Position numbers and translations under genes: made by a program. This document shows, piece by piece, positions 1-9,444 of a stretch of 64,000 bases of DNA. The notes below the pieces were generated by a model. It was not told the origin of the DNA, did no database searches, and worked only from the letters and a program-made list of their open reading frames with translations. Source of the stretch: Flavobacterium psychrophilum (GTDB lineage Bacteria > Bacteroidota > Bacteroidia > Flavobacteriales > Flavobacteriaceae); assembly GCA_945872245.1 (NCBI GenBank), contig CAMBZB010000010.1, positions 3,747 to 67,746 of the forward strand. The letters run 5' to 3'. The first letter of the stretch is position 1, and every line of letters starts with the position of its first letter.

Positions 1-48
1 AGCTAGAATTCCACTTTCTGAAATTCCATCATTTGCTAATACTTTCAT
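1..48 (-). CDS. serA: D-3-phosphoglycerate dehydrogenase, N-terminal fragment (cut by window edge)
   Basis: Only the first 16 codons are inside the window; they read MKVLANDGISESGILA. This matches my memory of the N-terminus of flavobacterial phosphoglycerate dehydrogenase, the NAD-dependent enzyme that oxidises 3-phosphoglycerate in the first step of serine synthesis. The reading starts at an ATG 25 bases downstream of the serC stop on the same strand, so serC and serA would form one operon. The catalytic and NAD-binding domains lie outside, so the call rests on 16 residues and on the serC neighbour. Confidence 0.7.
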   Translation of the reverse strand, partial: MKVLANDGISESGILA

Positions 49-73
49 TTTTTTAATTTAAAGATTGAATTAT

Positions 74-1144
74 TTAAATTGATTTTTCTAATGCTACCAT
101 TACATCAACTAAAACCTGTACGCTTTCTATAGGCATCGCATTGTACATTGATGCTCTATAACCACCAACAGATCTGTGTCCAGGCAAGCCAATTATTCCA
201 GCTTCTTTCAGCATGGCGTTAAAAGTATCTGCATGCAATGGATCATTTAATAAGAAAGTAGCGTTCATATTTGAACGGTCCTCAACCACCGCAGCTCCTT
301 TGAATAAAGGATTTCTGTCAATTTCTGCATAAAGCAAAGCTGCTTTAGCGTTGTTGATTTTTTCTATTGCAGCAATTCCACCAAGGTTTTTTAGCCATTG
401 TAGGGTCAACATAGAGGCATAAACAGGAAAAACAGGAGGAGTGTTGTACATGCTTTCTGCTTTGATATGTTTGGTGTAATCCAACATGCTTGGAATTAAT
501 CGTCCGTTTTTACCAAGAATTTCTTCTTTGATAACTACTAAAGTAGTTCCTGCAGGACCCATATTTTTTTGGGCTCCGGCATAAATGATGTCAAATTTTG
601 AAAAATCCAAAACTCTTGAAAAAATATCCGAACTCATATCGCAAACAATTGGCATATCTAAGTTTGGAAATTCCTTCATTTGTGTTCCGAAAATAGTGTT
701 GTTGCTCGTACAGTGAAAATAATCAGCATCTGCAGGAACAGTATACCCTTTAGGGACATGGTTGTAATTATCGTCTTTAGAAGAAGCAACAATAACAGTT
801 TCCCCGAAATTTTTGGCTTCTTTTATCGCTGCACTTGCCCACGTTCCAGAGTCAAGATAAGCCGCTTTTCCACCTTCTTTCATAAGGTTGTAAGGTGCCA
901 TAATAAATTCTAAACTTGCTCCACCAGCAAGGAAAAGAGCTTGATACCCTTTGCCTTCCAATCCTAATAATTCGATCGCCAAAGATCTTGCTTCATCCAT
1001 AACAGCAACAAAATCCTTGCTTCTGTGCGATATTTCTAAAATAGATAAGCCAGAATTATTAAAATTCAATATGGCTTGTGCTGATTTTTCAAAAACTTCT
1101 TGTGGTAAAATACAAGGTCCTGCGCTGTAGTTGTGTTTTTTCAT
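74..1144 (-). CDS. serC: Phosphoserine aminotransferase
   Basis: PLP enzyme that converts 3-phosphohydroxypyruvate and glutamate to phosphoserine and 2-oxoglutarate (serine pathway, also used for pyridoxine synthesis). The N-terminus KKHNYSAGPCILP is the usual SerC start. YAGAQKNMGPAG carries the lysine expected to bind PLP, and GHRSVGGYRASMYNAM near the end is the typical C-terminal block. The product is 356 residues, normal for the family. I place the start at the ATG at 1144, not at an in-frame ATG six codons upstream, because homologues begin with MKKHNYSAGP. It is followed at once by serA on the same strand, which supports a serine operon. Confidence 0.96.
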   Translation of the reverse strand: MKKHNYSAGPCILPQEVFEKSAQAILNFNNSGLSILEISHRSKDFVAVMDEARSLAIELLGLEGKGYQALFLAGGASLEFIMAPYNLMKEGGKAAYLDSGTWASAAIKEAKNFGETVIVASSKDDNYNHVPKGYTVPADADYFHCTSNNTIFGTQMKEFPNLDMPIVCDMSSDIFSRVLDFSKFDIIYAGAQKNMGPAGTTLVVIKEEILGKNGRLIPSMLDYTKHIKAESMYNTPPVFPVYASMLTLQWLKNLGGIAAIEKINNAKAALLYAEIDRNPLFKGAAVVEDRSNMNATFLLNDPLHADTFNAMLKEAGIIGLPGHRSVGGYRASMYNAMPIESVQVLVDVMVALEKSI

Positions 1145-1234
1145 AGTATTGATTATGTCCAAATTTTAAAAATGCAAATTTCGGGAATAGGAGTTGAATA
1201 AGCGTTATATAATTCGAAATAATTAAAGATTTTT

Positions 1235-2296
1235 TTACTTTGTTGTTAACAAAAACGCAATAGTATCTACATTGTCGGCATAATCCCATAAATTTGGTTT
1301 CTGGGTTTGACCAAATCCAACACTGTTTTCAATGAGATTGTTGCTTACAACGCACTGAATTTGGTCGCTTTCTGACTGTAGTCGGATTTGTAAATCTTCT
1401 AAATTTTCATAGAATTCATAAAAAACACTCGAAATAGGGGAGGCGTGACTCGAGTCTTCTTTTAAGGTCAAAAAACTATTGTCCAATAATTTAAAATTGC
1501 TCATCAAGAAAACGGCCTTGTTGTAATCATAATTGTTGGCATATTTTTCATAATGGATCACGTCTTGGTATTCGAAAATGGCTTCAAAAAAAGCAGTAAA
1601 AGAATAGCCCTTCGGTACAAAAAGTTTAGAGACATTGCGACACCCCAAACCAAAATACCTAAAGATGTCTTCTCCCAAAGCGATTAGTTGTGTTGTGGTT
1701 TCTTGTCCATTCAACACAGCAATTGAATTTCTGTTTTTCCGAATGATGCTTGGCGTGTCTTTGAAATAATAATCAAAATAGCGGGCGGTATTGTTGCTTC
1801 CCGTTGCAATAACTGCATCGAAATCCTCTAGTTTTCCTTCAACGAAAGTGATTTTGTTTTCAAATTCAGGCTCAATCGCACTAATATATTTTGCCAAAAA
1901 AGGTAACAGAAACTGATCGTTAGAGGATGTTTTTACTAAGACATTGTTACCTGAAATTAGTACTGATAAAAAATCATGAAAACCCACTAGTGGAATGTTT
2001 CCGGCCAGAATGAGTCCTACTTTTTTCGGTTTGTTGATTTCAATATTATAGGCACTAAGCCAATGATTTAAATTCTCTTCTGTTAAAGCTTTTGCCCAAG
2101 ATTGAATCGAAAAATAGACATTTTCAGGAGTGTACCAGCCGTTATGGGATTGAGAAAGCTGGATTAAATCTACAAAATCATCAAAAAACAAATCATTGTA
2201 CAAAACGGAAATGTTTCTCATGTTTTCACCTTCGGAAAACTGGCTTAAAAAATTCCCTAATTCAATAAAACATTTTTTTTTATCGTTTTGTGACAT
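1235..2296 (-). CDS. LuxC-like acyl-CoA reductase
   Basis: The 353-residue product resembles the LuxC family (PF05893) of NADPH-dependent fatty acyl-CoA/acyl-protein reductases, which are aldehyde-dehydrogenase relatives. Seen in the sequence: GLILAGNIPLVGFHD, ATGSNNTARYFDYYF, and GLGCRNVSKLFVPKGY, where the cysteine of GCRNVS is the likely acylation residue. The open frame runs further upstream, but the ATG at 2296 fits best because a promoter sits at 2337-2371 and homologues start near MSQNDKK. There is no luxE, luxD or luxAB here, so light production is not implied; a physiological aldehyde-forming or lipid role is inference. It is divergent from a ferredoxin gene, a pairing I recall from other flavobacteria. 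Confidence 0.8.
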   Translation of the reverse strand: MSQNDKKKCFIELGNFLSQFSEGENMRNISVLYNDLFFDDFVDLIQLSQSHNGWYTPENVYFSIQSWAKALTEENLNHWLSAYNIEINKPKKVGLILAGNIPLVGFHDFLSVLISGNNVLVKTSSNDQFLLPFLAKYISAIEPEFENKITFVEGKLEDFDAVIATGSNNTARYFDYYFKDTPSIIRKNRNSIAVLNGQETTTQLIALGEDIFRYFGLGCRNVSKLFVPKGYSFTAFFEAIFEYQDVIHYEKYANNYDYNKAVFLMSNFKLLDNSFLTLKEDSSHASPISSVFYEFYENLEDLQIRLQSESDQIQCVVSNNLIENSVGFGQTQKPNLWDYADNVDTIAFLLTTK

Positions 2297-2336
2297 CAGT
2301 AATTTGTTTATGAATAGTTTTGATTGTAATTTTGTG

Positions 2337-2371
2337 CAAAAATAAGGAATTAGTAAATAGGCATTGGCCAA
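2337..2371 (-). promoter_or_regulatory. Promoter of the LuxC-like gene
   Basis: On the minus strand TATTTTTG (2337-2344) fits the flavobacterial -7 consensus TAnnTTTG, and a TTG lies 24 bases upstream (2369-2371). The spacing is one or two bases longer than usual. It lies about 40 bases before the ATG at 2296 and supports that start. Confidence 0.5.
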
Positions 2372-2434
2372 AAGTGGAAAGTTAATTGATTTTTCTAAAC
2401 TCATAAACTCATAAACTTCTAAACTAAAAAAAAC

Positions 2435-2785
2435 ATGGCAATTATAATAACAGACGAATGTATCAATTGTGGAGCTTGTGAGCCAGAATGTCCAAATACG
2501 GCAATATATGAAGGTGCCGATGACTGGAGATATAAAGATGGTACCAAAATTAAAGGAAAAGTAATCTTGCCTACTGGCGAAGAAATCGATGCCGATGCTG
2601 CACAAACGCCCATTTCAGATGATATATACTATATTGTCCCTGGAAAGTGTACCGAATGTAAAGGATTTCATGACGAGCCACAATGCGCTGCAGTTTGTCC
2701 GGTTGACTGTTGTATTCCAGACGAAAATCATGTAGAAAGTGAAGAAACCTTGTTGAACAGACAAGCGTTCTTGCACAACGAATAG
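2435..2785 (+). CDS. 2[4Fe-4S] ferredoxin, Alvin type
   Basis: Small soluble electron carrier of 116 residues. The first cluster motif is [12 protein letters not shown] (C9, C12, C15, C19). The second is [13 protein letters not shown] followed by AAVCPVDC, a C-x2-C-x8-C-x3-C pattern with the inserted residues typical of Allochromatium-type ferredoxins. Between them lies an insertion of about 40 residues rich in acidic and polar residues. The gene is divergent from the LuxC-like reductase and is closed by a strong terminator at 2807-2838, so it is a single-gene unit. The redox partners cannot be told from the sequence. Confidence 0.9.
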   Translation: MAIIITDECINCGACEPECPNTAIYEGADDWRYKDGTKIKGKVILPTGEEIDADAAQTPISDDIYYIVPGKCTECKGFHDEPQCAAVCPVDCCIPDENHVESEETLLNRQAFLHNE

Positions 2786-2806
2786 ATAAAAAAACTTTTT
2801 GTAAAC

Positions 2807-2838
2807 AAAAAATCCTGAGCACTAACTCAGGATTTTTT
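2807..2838 (+). terminator. Rho-independent terminator after the ferredoxin gene
   Basis: Perfect 13-bp stem AAAAAATCCTGAG / CTCAGGATTTTTT with a 6-base loop, ending in a T run. Confidence 0.9.
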
Positions 2839-2855
2839 TATGGATTATTAAATCT

Positions 2856-2863
2856 TATATTTG
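2856..2863 (+). promoter_or_regulatory. -7 element upstream of ychF
   Basis: TATATTTG matches TAnnTTTG about 66 bases before the ychF ATG. No clear TTG is seen at the expected distance upstream. Confidence 0.45.
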
Positions 2864-2928
2864 CAGACTTTTAAAAATATTAGTAAAACAGATTACAGCC
2901 TAATAAGTTGTGTGAAAATATAAAAATC

Positions 2929-4023
2929 ATGAAAGCAGGAATTGTAGGGTTACCGAATGTTGGAAAATCAACATTGTTCAATTGTTTATCCAATGCAAAA
3001 GCGCAAAGTGCCAACTTTCCGTTTTGCACCATCGAACCTAATATAGGAGTGGTAAATGTGCCTGATTCGAGAATTGCAAAGCTGGAGGAGTTAGTAAAGC
3101 CAGAACGCGTTCAAATGGCAACAGTTGATATTGTCGATATTGCAGGATTGGTAAAAGGAGCTAGCAAAGGCGAAGGTTTAGGGAATCAATTTCTTGGAAA
3201 TATAAGGGAATGTAATGCGATTATTCATGTGTTGCGTTGTTTTGACAATGATAATATTGTGCACGTGGATGGAAATGTAAACCCTATTAGAGACAAAGAA
3301 ACTATTGATATCGAGTTGCAATTAAAGGATTTGGAAACAGTTGAAAAGCGTCTCGAAAAAGTAAAACGTGCCGCTAAAACAGGTAACAAGGAAGCACAAC
3401 TTGAAGAAGGTCTTTTGAATAGAATTAGAGAAACCTTACTTCAAGCAAAATCAGCCAGAACCGTTATTCCAAAAGGATATGAAGAGGAAGAATTGATGGA
3501 GGGTTTTCAATTGATAACGGCAAAACCGGTTTTGTATGTTTGCAATGTAGACGAGAATTCAGCTGTAAGCGGCAATAAATATGTAGACCAAGTTCGTGAA
3601 TTGGTGAAAGATGAAGATGCTGAAGTTATTATACTTTCTGTGGGTGCTGAAGCCGATATTACCGAATTAGAAAGTTATGAAGAGCGTCAGATTTTCCTCG
3701 AAGATATGGGATTGTATGAACCAGGTGCTTCGGTTTTGATTCGCGCGGCCTACAAATTACTGAAACAACAAACTTATTTTACCGCAGGCGTGAAAGAAGT
3801 TCGGGCTTGGACCATCAACATTGGAGCTACAGCGCCACAAGCTGCGGGAGTTATTCATACTGATTTCGAAAAAGGATTTATTCGTGCTGAAGTGATTGGG
3901 TATGATGATTTCGTTCATTACGGTTCTGAAGCCAAATGTAAAGAAGCAGGGAAATTCAAGGTGGAAGGAAAAGAATATATCGTTAAAGATGGCGACGTGA
4001 TGCATTTTAGATTTAATGTGTAA
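2929..4023 (+). CDS. ychF: Ribosome-associated ATPase YchF (OLA1 family)
   Basis: Obg-related P-loop protein of 364 residues that binds ribosomes. Seen: G1 motif GLPNVGKSTLFNCLSNAK at the N-terminus, DIVDIAGLVKGASKGEGLGN for G3, and NVDEN in the place of NKxD. The NxxE variant is the family feature that gives preference for ATP over GTP. The C-terminal TGS domain is present (RAWTINIGATAPQAAGVIHT to the end). An in-frame TTG lies seven codons upstream, but the ATG at 2929 starts directly with MKAGIVGLPNVGKS as in homologues. It is a stand-alone gene with a terminator on each side. Confidence 0.96.
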   Translation: MKAGIVGLPNVGKSTLFNCLSNAKAQSANFPFCTIEPNIGVVNVPDSRIAKLEELVKPERVQMATVDIVDIAGLVKGASKGEGLGNQFLGNIRECNAIIHVLRCFDNDNIVHVDGNVNPIRDKETIDIELQLKDLETVEKRLEKVKRAAKTGNKEAQLEEGLLNRIRETLLQAKSARTVIPKGYEEEELMEGFQLITAKPVLYVCNVDENSAVSGNKYVDQVRELVKDEDAEVIILSVGAEADITELESYEERQIFLEDMGLYEPGASVLIRAAYKLLKQQTYFTAGVKEVRAWTINIGATAPQAAGVIHTDFEKGFIRAEVIGYDDFVHYGSEAKCKEAGKFKVEGKEYIVKDGDVMHFRFNV

Positions 4024-4062
4024 ACGAACATTAAGATAAAAATATCAAAAATTTAATATTTT

Positions 4063-4093
4063 AAATCTGCAAAGAAATTTGCAGATTTTTTTT
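4063..4093 (+). terminator. Rho-independent terminator after ychF
   Basis: 11-bp stem AAATCTGCAAA / TTTGCAGATTT with a GAAA loop, followed by a run of T. Confidence 0.9.
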
Positions 4094-4148
4094 GTTTTGT
4101 TAAATTATTTTAGTTACTTTAACCACCCCTAAAAAATACCTACTAATA

Positions 4149-5288
4149 ATGAAACTACAACAAATTTTAATTGATGATCAAAGTGACAATGAAATTATTT
4201 TTTCATCACCTGATTTTTCTGCAGCAAAAGCAAATCTAGTTTTAGCTTTTGGAGAGAGAGAGTTACTGGAATCCTCCCTGCCTTACAAAAAATTAAAAGA
4301 ATTATATTCTGTAGCACAAATCGTTATTTGTTCTACTTCAGGACAAATCTCTAATTTTAACTTAGTTGAAAACAAGATTGTTTCCACTGCAATAGAATTT
4401 GAAAAATCAACAATAAAAATTGTAGAAATAGACCTTTTAAAAAATAAAAATATTGAAGAATTGGGTCTTGTTGTAAAAAACGAACTTTTGAATAAAGACT
4501 TAAAATCATTAGTGGTTATATCGGAAGGCAGTTACGTTAACGGAACTGAATTAGTAAGCGAATTAGGAAAACAAACAAATTATTCACTTCCTATTTTTGG
4601 TGGTCTTGCAGGAGATAGGGTTGCATTTCTAAAAACTATTGTAGGTCTAAATAAAGATGCTGAAGAGGGAAAAGTTGTAGTTATTGGGTTTTACGGGGAT
4701 GCAATAAATTTTAGTTCGGGTTGTGAAGGTGGTTGGAGTGATTATGGTCCCGAAAGGGAAGTGACACTTTCTGAAAAGAATGTGTTGTATAAAATAGGAG
4801 ATCGGTATGCCTTAGATATTTATAAAGAATACTTGGGTAAATATGCTGATGATTTGCCGAGTTCTGCTTTGTATTTCCCTCTTTCGATGAAAGAAAGTAA
4901 AGATTCTTCTACAGTTGTAAGGACAATTTTGTCAATAGACGAAAAAACTAAATCAATGACCTTCGCGGGAAATATTCCTCAAGGTTCTTTTGTGAGATTA
5001 ATGAAAGGCAATTTCGATAAACTTATCGATGCTTCATATAGTGCAGCTTCCGAGGCTTTTTCGAGCCATCCTAAGGATCCACAATTAGCTCTTATTGTAA
5101 GTTGTGTTGGTAGAAAGATTGTTTTGGGAAATCGTGTTGATGAAGAATTTGAAGCCGTTAAGGAAGTTTCTGGAAACACACTTCTTTGCGGATTTTATTC
5201 TTATGGTGAAATTTCACCCATTAAAGATTATGAATTTTGTGAATTGCATAATCAAACGATAGCCATTTTGACTATTAGCGAAGACTAA
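4149..5288 (+). CDS. FIST-domain sensory protein
   Basis: 379 residues with the FIST_N then FIST_C order (PF08495, PF10442). Recognisable blocks are LVLAFGERELL, ICSTSGQI, PIFGGLAGDR and FYGDAINFSSGCEGGW in the N-terminal half, and AYSAASEAFSSHP-like, LIVSCVGRKIVLG and LLCGFYSYGEISP in the C-terminal half. FIST is proposed to bind small ligands, possibly amino acids, and usually occurs next to signalling domains. Here it lies 14 bases before a hybrid histidine kinase that has no obvious sensor domain. The inference is that this protein supplies the input to that kinase. No signal peptide or membrane segment is seen, so it should be cytoplasmic. Confidence 0.88.
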   Translation: MKLQQILIDDQSDNEIIFSSPDFSAAKANLVLAFGERELLESSLPYKKLKELYSVAQIVICSTSGQISNFNLVENKIVSTAIEFEKSTIKIVEIDLLKNKNIEELGLVVKNELLNKDLKSLVVISEGSYVNGTELVSELGKQTNYSLPIFGGLAGDRVAFLKTIVGLNKDAEEGKVVVIGFYGDAINFSSGCEGGWSDYGPEREVTLSEKNVLYKIGDRYALDIYKEYLGKYADDLPSSALYFPLSMKESKDSSTVVRTILSIDEKTKSMTFAGNIPQGSFVRLMKGNFDKLIDASYSAASEAFSSHPKDPQLALIVSCVGRKIVLGNRVDEEFEAVKEVSGNTLLCGFYSYGEISPIKDYEFCELHNQTIAILTISED

Positions 5289-5302
5289 ATCTATTTCTGT
5301 TT

Positions 5303-6823
5303 ATGCCCAACAATAATTTAAATAGAAATTTAAATAGACAAATCAATAAATTTTTATCTGATGATATTATTAATGATAATCCATCGATTCAAAAATTCAT
5401 TCAGGCTGTAAGTCAATCCTATGAAAATTATGAAAAGGATTCTGAATTGTTCGAGCAATCCATTCGATTAAATGATATAGAATTTTATAAAATTAATGCC
5501 GAAATTAAAGACCAATTAGAGAAAAATAAGAAGATACAGTCTGAATTAATTCAAGCTATTAAATTATTAAGTAATAATAACAGTGCCTTAGAGTTAGGAG
5601 ATGATAATTTGACTGAATTGCTGCAAATACTGCATAACGAAATTGACTTGAAAAAAGAATACGAGAAACGCTTATTCGATGCCAAATCGAATGCAGAAAA
5701 GGCCAATCATGCCAAGTCGGATTTTCTATCCATTATGAGTCATGAGATCCGAACTCCATTGAATGCTATTGTTGGGCTAATTTACATCATGGAAAAAGAA
5801 AATTCCCTGGCTAGTTTCCAAGAAAATTTAAAGGTTTTAAAATATTCTTCACAAAATTTATTCCTTCTGATTAACGATATCCTTGATTTTAATAAAATAG
5901 AAGCCGGTAAAATTGACATTGAACAAATTCCATTCGACTTAGAGGAGTTAGTTTTTCAAATTGTAAAATCATTAGAGGTCAAAGCTTACGAAAATTTAAA
6001 TAAAATTGAAGTTATAATTGATAAAGATTTCACCTCAAAAGTGATCAGCGATCCTCTAAGAATTTTGCAGATTATAACTAATTTAGTTTCAAATGCCATA
6101 AAGTTTACCCATAATGGTTTGGTTCAAATTAAAATTGATCAATTAGAAAAAAAAGACAAGATATCCACATTTAAAATCCAGATTATTGATACTGGAATTG
6201 GAATAGAAACTTCTAAATTCGAACGAATTTTTAGTCAATTCGAACAGGCGGAAAAAAGCACCACCAGGCAATTTGGAGGCACGGGATTGGGATTGGTGAT
6301 TTCTAAAAAGCTTCTGAAATTAATGGATTCCGATATTGTTTTACAAAGTGAAATTGGCAAGGGATCCAACTTTAGTTTTGTATTAAAAGTCCCGTATTTT
6401 TTGGACAGTTCAGATTTAAAAACCGACTTTTTATATCAAAATTATAAAGAAGAAAATTTGCAAGGTATGCGGGTTCTACTCGTTGAAGATAATCTAATTA
6501 ATATTAAAGTTGCAGAGAAAATTTTATCACATTGGAATGTGTCAGTGGACGTTGCTTTAAATGGATTAATTGCTACTCAGAAACACGAAATAGGAAAGTA
6601 TGATGTTATTTTGATGGATTTAGCCATGCCAATAATGGATGGATACGAGGCCACTACAATTATACGAAACAAGGATTCAGCTATACCTATTATAGCATTA
6701 ACAGCTTCAACTTCATACGATTATCTAGAGAAAGCGATGCTTATCGGTATTGATGAATATATTATTAAACCTTTTAATCCTAAAGAGCTAAACTTAAAAT
6801 TGAGAAAATATTATCATAAATAA
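5303..6823 (+). CDS. Cytoplasmic hybrid histidine kinase
   Basis: 506 residues. Residues 1-130 are charged and helical with no membrane segment and no PAS or GAF domain visible. HisKA follows with MSHEIRTPLN (phosphorylated H147). HATPase_c carries NLVSNAIKF, DTGIGI and GGTGLGLVISKKL. A C-terminal receiver (about 392-506) has VLLVEDN, MDLAMPIMDGYEAT with the acceptor aspartate, and a KPFNP loop. There is no separate response regulator with an output domain nearby, so the downstream target is unknown. The 14-base gap from the FIST gene argues for co-transcription and for FIST being the sensor. Confidence 0.93.
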   Translation: MPNNNLNRNLNRQINKFLSDDIINDNPSIQKFIQAVSQSYENYEKDSELFEQSIRLNDIEFYKINAEIKDQLEKNKKIQSELIQAIKLLSNNNSALELGDDNLTELLQILHNEIDLKKEYEKRLFDAKSNAEKANHAKSDFLSIMSHEIRTPLNAIVGLIYIMEKENSLASFQENLKVLKYSSQNLFLLINDILDFNKIEAGKIDIEQIPFDLEELVFQIVKSLEVKAYENLNKIEVIIDKDFTSKVISDPLRILQIITNLVSNAIKFTHNGLVQIKIDQLEKKDKISTFKIQIIDTGIGIETSKFERIFSQFEQAEKSTTRQFGGTGLGLVISKKLLKLMDSDIVLQSEIGKGSNFSFVLKVPYFLDSSDLKTDFLYQNYKEENLQGMRVLLVEDNLINIKVAEKILSHWNVSVDVALNGLIATQKHEIGKYDVILMDLAMPIMDGYEATTIIRNKDSAIPIIALTASTSYDYLEKAMLIGIDEYIIKPFNPKELNLKLRKYYHK

Positions 6824-6878
6824 CTTTAGATTTTTTTATTCTTTTAAATTTTTATTCACTTAATAAAAACTATAGATT

Positions 6879-7400
6879 ATGAAAATCATCGCCCTAGCCG
6901 GAAGCAATAGCCGCAATTCCATCAATAAAAAATTGGCGAATTATGCTGCGCATCTTTTTGAAAATGCAGAGGTCGAAGTATTAGACCTAAATGATTATCA
7001 GATGCCTTTATTTGGTATTGATATTGAAGTATCAATAGGACAACATCCTTTGGCGAAAGCTTTTTTGGACAAAATCGCCACTGCTGATGTTTTGGTGGTT
7101 TCCCTTGCAGAAAATAACGGAAATTATTCAGTGGCTTTCAAAAATATTTTCGACTGGTGTTCTAGAATTACAGCTAAAATATTCCAAGAAAAACCTATGC
7201 TTCTTATGGCTACATCTCCTGGATTTAGGGGTGGGGCAACGGTTCTTGAAATTGCAAAAAACGCTTTTCCCCGTTTTGGTGCAGTAGTAAAAGCCTCCTT
7301 TTCCTTAGCTAGTTTCAATGATAATTTTGATGTTGAAAAAGGAAGAATTTCCAATGAGGAATTAGACAAACAATTGGTAGAAATTGTCAAGAATTTTTAG
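6879..7400 (+). CDS. NAD(P)H-dependent FMN reductase family protein
   Basis: Flavodoxin-like flavoprotein of 173 residues. AGSNSRNSINKKLANYAA at the N-terminus is the phosphate-binding loop of the FMN_red family (PF03358). SLAENNGNYSVAFKNIFDWC is the second conserved block, and LLMATSPGFRGGATVLE contacts the flavin in relatives. It probably reduces FMN or quinones with NAD(P)H in the cytoplasm; the true substrate is not evident. It stands alone between the kinase and parE. Confidence 0.9.
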   Translation: MKIIALAGSNSRNSINKKLANYAAHLFENAEVEVLDLNDYQMPLFGIDIEVSIGQHPLAKAFLDKIATADVLVVSLAENNGNYSVAFKNIFDWCSRITAKIFQEKPMLLMATSPGFRGGATVLEIAKNAFPRFGAVVKASFSLASFNDNFDVEKGRISNEELDKQLVEIVKNF

Positions 7401-7576
7401 AAAAAAAAATTTAAAAACTCAATTCAAAGCTCAATTCCCCACTGTCAATATCATTCTTAATAACTTTGAATTTTTCCGCTTTCAAATTTTATCAATTTAC
7501 ACTACATTAGCAAACTCGAGGTCTAGGCGAAAAGAAAAAGCCAAGCAGAACGTAGTTAAATTCGATAAAATTTAAA

Positions 7577-9439
7577 ATGTCCGATCAAAATCAATATACC
7601 GAAGACAATATTCGGTCACTAGACTGGAAAGAACACATCAGAATGCGTCCCGGAATGTACATCGGAAAGCTTGGTGACGGTTCTTCGCCAGACGATGGTA
7701 TTTACATTCTTCTCAAAGAAGTCCTCGACAATTGTATCGACGAGTTCGTTATGGGTGCAGGGAAAACCATCGAGGTGACTATCAAGGATAAAACCGTTAC
7801 GGTTCGTGATTACGGTCGAGGAATTCCCCTCGGAAAAGTGATTGATGTGGTTTCTAAGATGAATACGGGTGGAAAATACGATTCGCTTGCCTTCAAAAAA
7901 TCCGTAGGGTTAAATGGTGTTGGTACGAAAGCGGTGAATGCTTTGTCCAATTATTTTCGTGTAGAATCCGTTCGGGACGACAAGCAAAAAGCAGCCGAAT
8001 TCTCGGCGGGAAACTTGGTTTTGGAAGAAGATATTATTGAAACGACCAAACGAAAAGGAACCAAGGTTAGTTTTATTCCGGATGAAGCAATTTTTAAAAA
8101 TTACAAATTCCGTTACGAATATATTATCAAAATGCTCAAAAACTATTGTTATCTTAACAATGGTTTGACCATATTATTCAACGGCGAAAAATATTTTTCT
8201 GAAAATGGATTGAAAGATTTGTTGGATGAAACTATCCACGCCGATGACCTTGAATATCCAATTATTCACTTGAAAGGCGACGACATCGAAATCGCCTTGA
8301 CACACAGCAAAACCCAATACAGCGAGGAATACCATTCCTTTGTCAACGGTCAAAACACTACGCAGGGAGGAACGCATTTGGCCGCCTATCGTGAAGCCAT
8401 TGTAAAAACCATTCGGGAATATTACAACAAACCATTTGAAGCTTCGGATGTCCGAAAATCGATTGTGACCGCCATAAGCATTAAGGTAATGGAGCCGGTT
8501 TTCGAATCGCAAACCAAGACCAAGTTGGGTTCGACCGACATGGGTTCGGAAGCGGGAATGCCTTCGGTTCGTACTTTTGTCAATGATTTCGTAAAAAACA
8601 AACTGGATAGTTATTTGCACAAAAACCCGGCAAGCGCCGATGCTTTGTTGCGCAAAATTTTGCAAGCGGAACGCGAACGCAAAGAACTTTCCGGAATCCG
8701 AAAATTGGCTACTGATAGAGCCAAAAAAGCCAATCTGCATAATAAGAAATTAAGAGATTGTCGTGCTCACCTTCCCGATACCAAGAACCCGAAAAATTTG
8801 GATAGCACGCTTTTCATTACCGAGGGGGATTCGGCTTCTGGATCAATTACCAAATCGCGTGACGTGAATACGCAAGCCGTTTTTAGCCTTCGTGGAAAGC
8901 CATTGAACTGTTATGGAATGAGCAAGAAGATTGTTTATGAAAACGAAGAGTTCAATCTATTGCAGGCGGCTTTGGATATCGAAGATGGCCTGGAAAAATT
9001 GCGTTACAACAACATTGTAATCGCCACTGATGCGGATGTTGATGGAATGCACATTCGGTTGTTGTTGATTACCTTTTTCCTGCAATTTTTTCCGGAATTG
9101 ATTAAGGAAGGACATTTGTATATTCTGCAAACCCCACTTTTCAGGGTTCGAAATAAGAAAGAAACCATTTATTGCTATTCCGAAGACGAACGAAAAGCAG
9201 CCATAGAAAAATTAAAACCAAAGCCGGAAATCACACGATTCAAGGGATTGGGAGAAATATCGCCAGACGAATTCAAGAATTTTATTGGAGAAACCATTCG
9301 ATTGGATCCCATTATGATGGATAAAAACACATCGGTAGAACAATTGTTGTCTTTCTATATGGGAAAAAATACCCCAGACCGACAAGAATTTATAATCAAT
9401 AACTTGAAGGTGGAATTAGATACGATTGAAGCAAGTTAA
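7577..9439 (+). CDS. parE: DNA topoisomerase IV subunit B (GyrB-like ATPase)
   Basis: ATPase subunit of topoisomerase IV, which decatenates daughter chromosomes. GHKL ATPase motifs: [29 protein letters not shown] and [14 protein letters not shown]. The TOPRIM domain has [10 protein letters not shown] and [13 protein letters not shown]. The length of 620 residues fits the short Bacteroidota ParE and lacks the long insertion of proteobacterial GyrB. It is followed after 5 bases by parC, so both subunits come from one transcript. I call it ParE and not GyrB because of the parC neighbour. Confidence 0.95.
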   Translation: MSDQNQYTEDNIRSLDWKEHIRMRPGMYIGKLGDGSSPDDGIYILLKEVLDNCIDEFVMGAGKTIEVTIKDKTVTVRDYGRGIPLGKVIDVVSKMNTGGKYDSLAFKKSVGLNGVGTKAVNALSNYFRVESVRDDKQKAAEFSAGNLVLEEDIIETTKRKGTKVSFIPDEAIFKNYKFRYEYIIKMLKNYCYLNNGLTILFNGEKYFSENGLKDLLDETIHADDLEYPIIHLKGDDIEIALTHSKTQYSEEYHSFVNGQNTTQGGTHLAAYREAIVKTIREYYNKPFEASDVRKSIVTAISIKVMEPVFESQTKTKLGSTDMGSEAGMPSVRTFVNDFVKNKLDSYLHKNPASADALLRKILQAERERKELSGIRKLATDRAKKANLHNKKLRDCRAHLPDTKNPKNLDSTLFITEGDSASGSITKSRDVNTQAVFSLRGKPLNCYGMSKKIVYENEEFNLLQAALDIEDGLEKLRYNNIVIATDADVDGMHIRLLLITFFLQFFPELIKEGHLYILQTPLFRVRNKKETIYCYSEDERKAAIEKLKPKPEITRFKGLGEISPDEFKNFIGETIRLDPIMMDKNTSVEQLLSFYMGKNTPDRQEFIINNLKVELDTIEAS

Positions 9440-9444
9440 AATAA

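Noticed and set aside
2297..2605. Upstream extension of the LuxC-like gene by 103 codons
   Set aside because: The extra residues are not LuxC-like, run through the promoter at 2337-2371 and overlap the ferredoxin gene on the other strand.
4149..6823. Anti-phage defence module based on the FIST protein and kinase
   Set aside because: No nuclease, NTPase or effector domain is present; ordinary signalling explains the pair.
8174..8740. 188-codon open frame on the minus strand inside parE
   Set aside because: It is fully antisense to a conserved enzyme, has no promoter or family features, and reflects codon bias of the sense strand.
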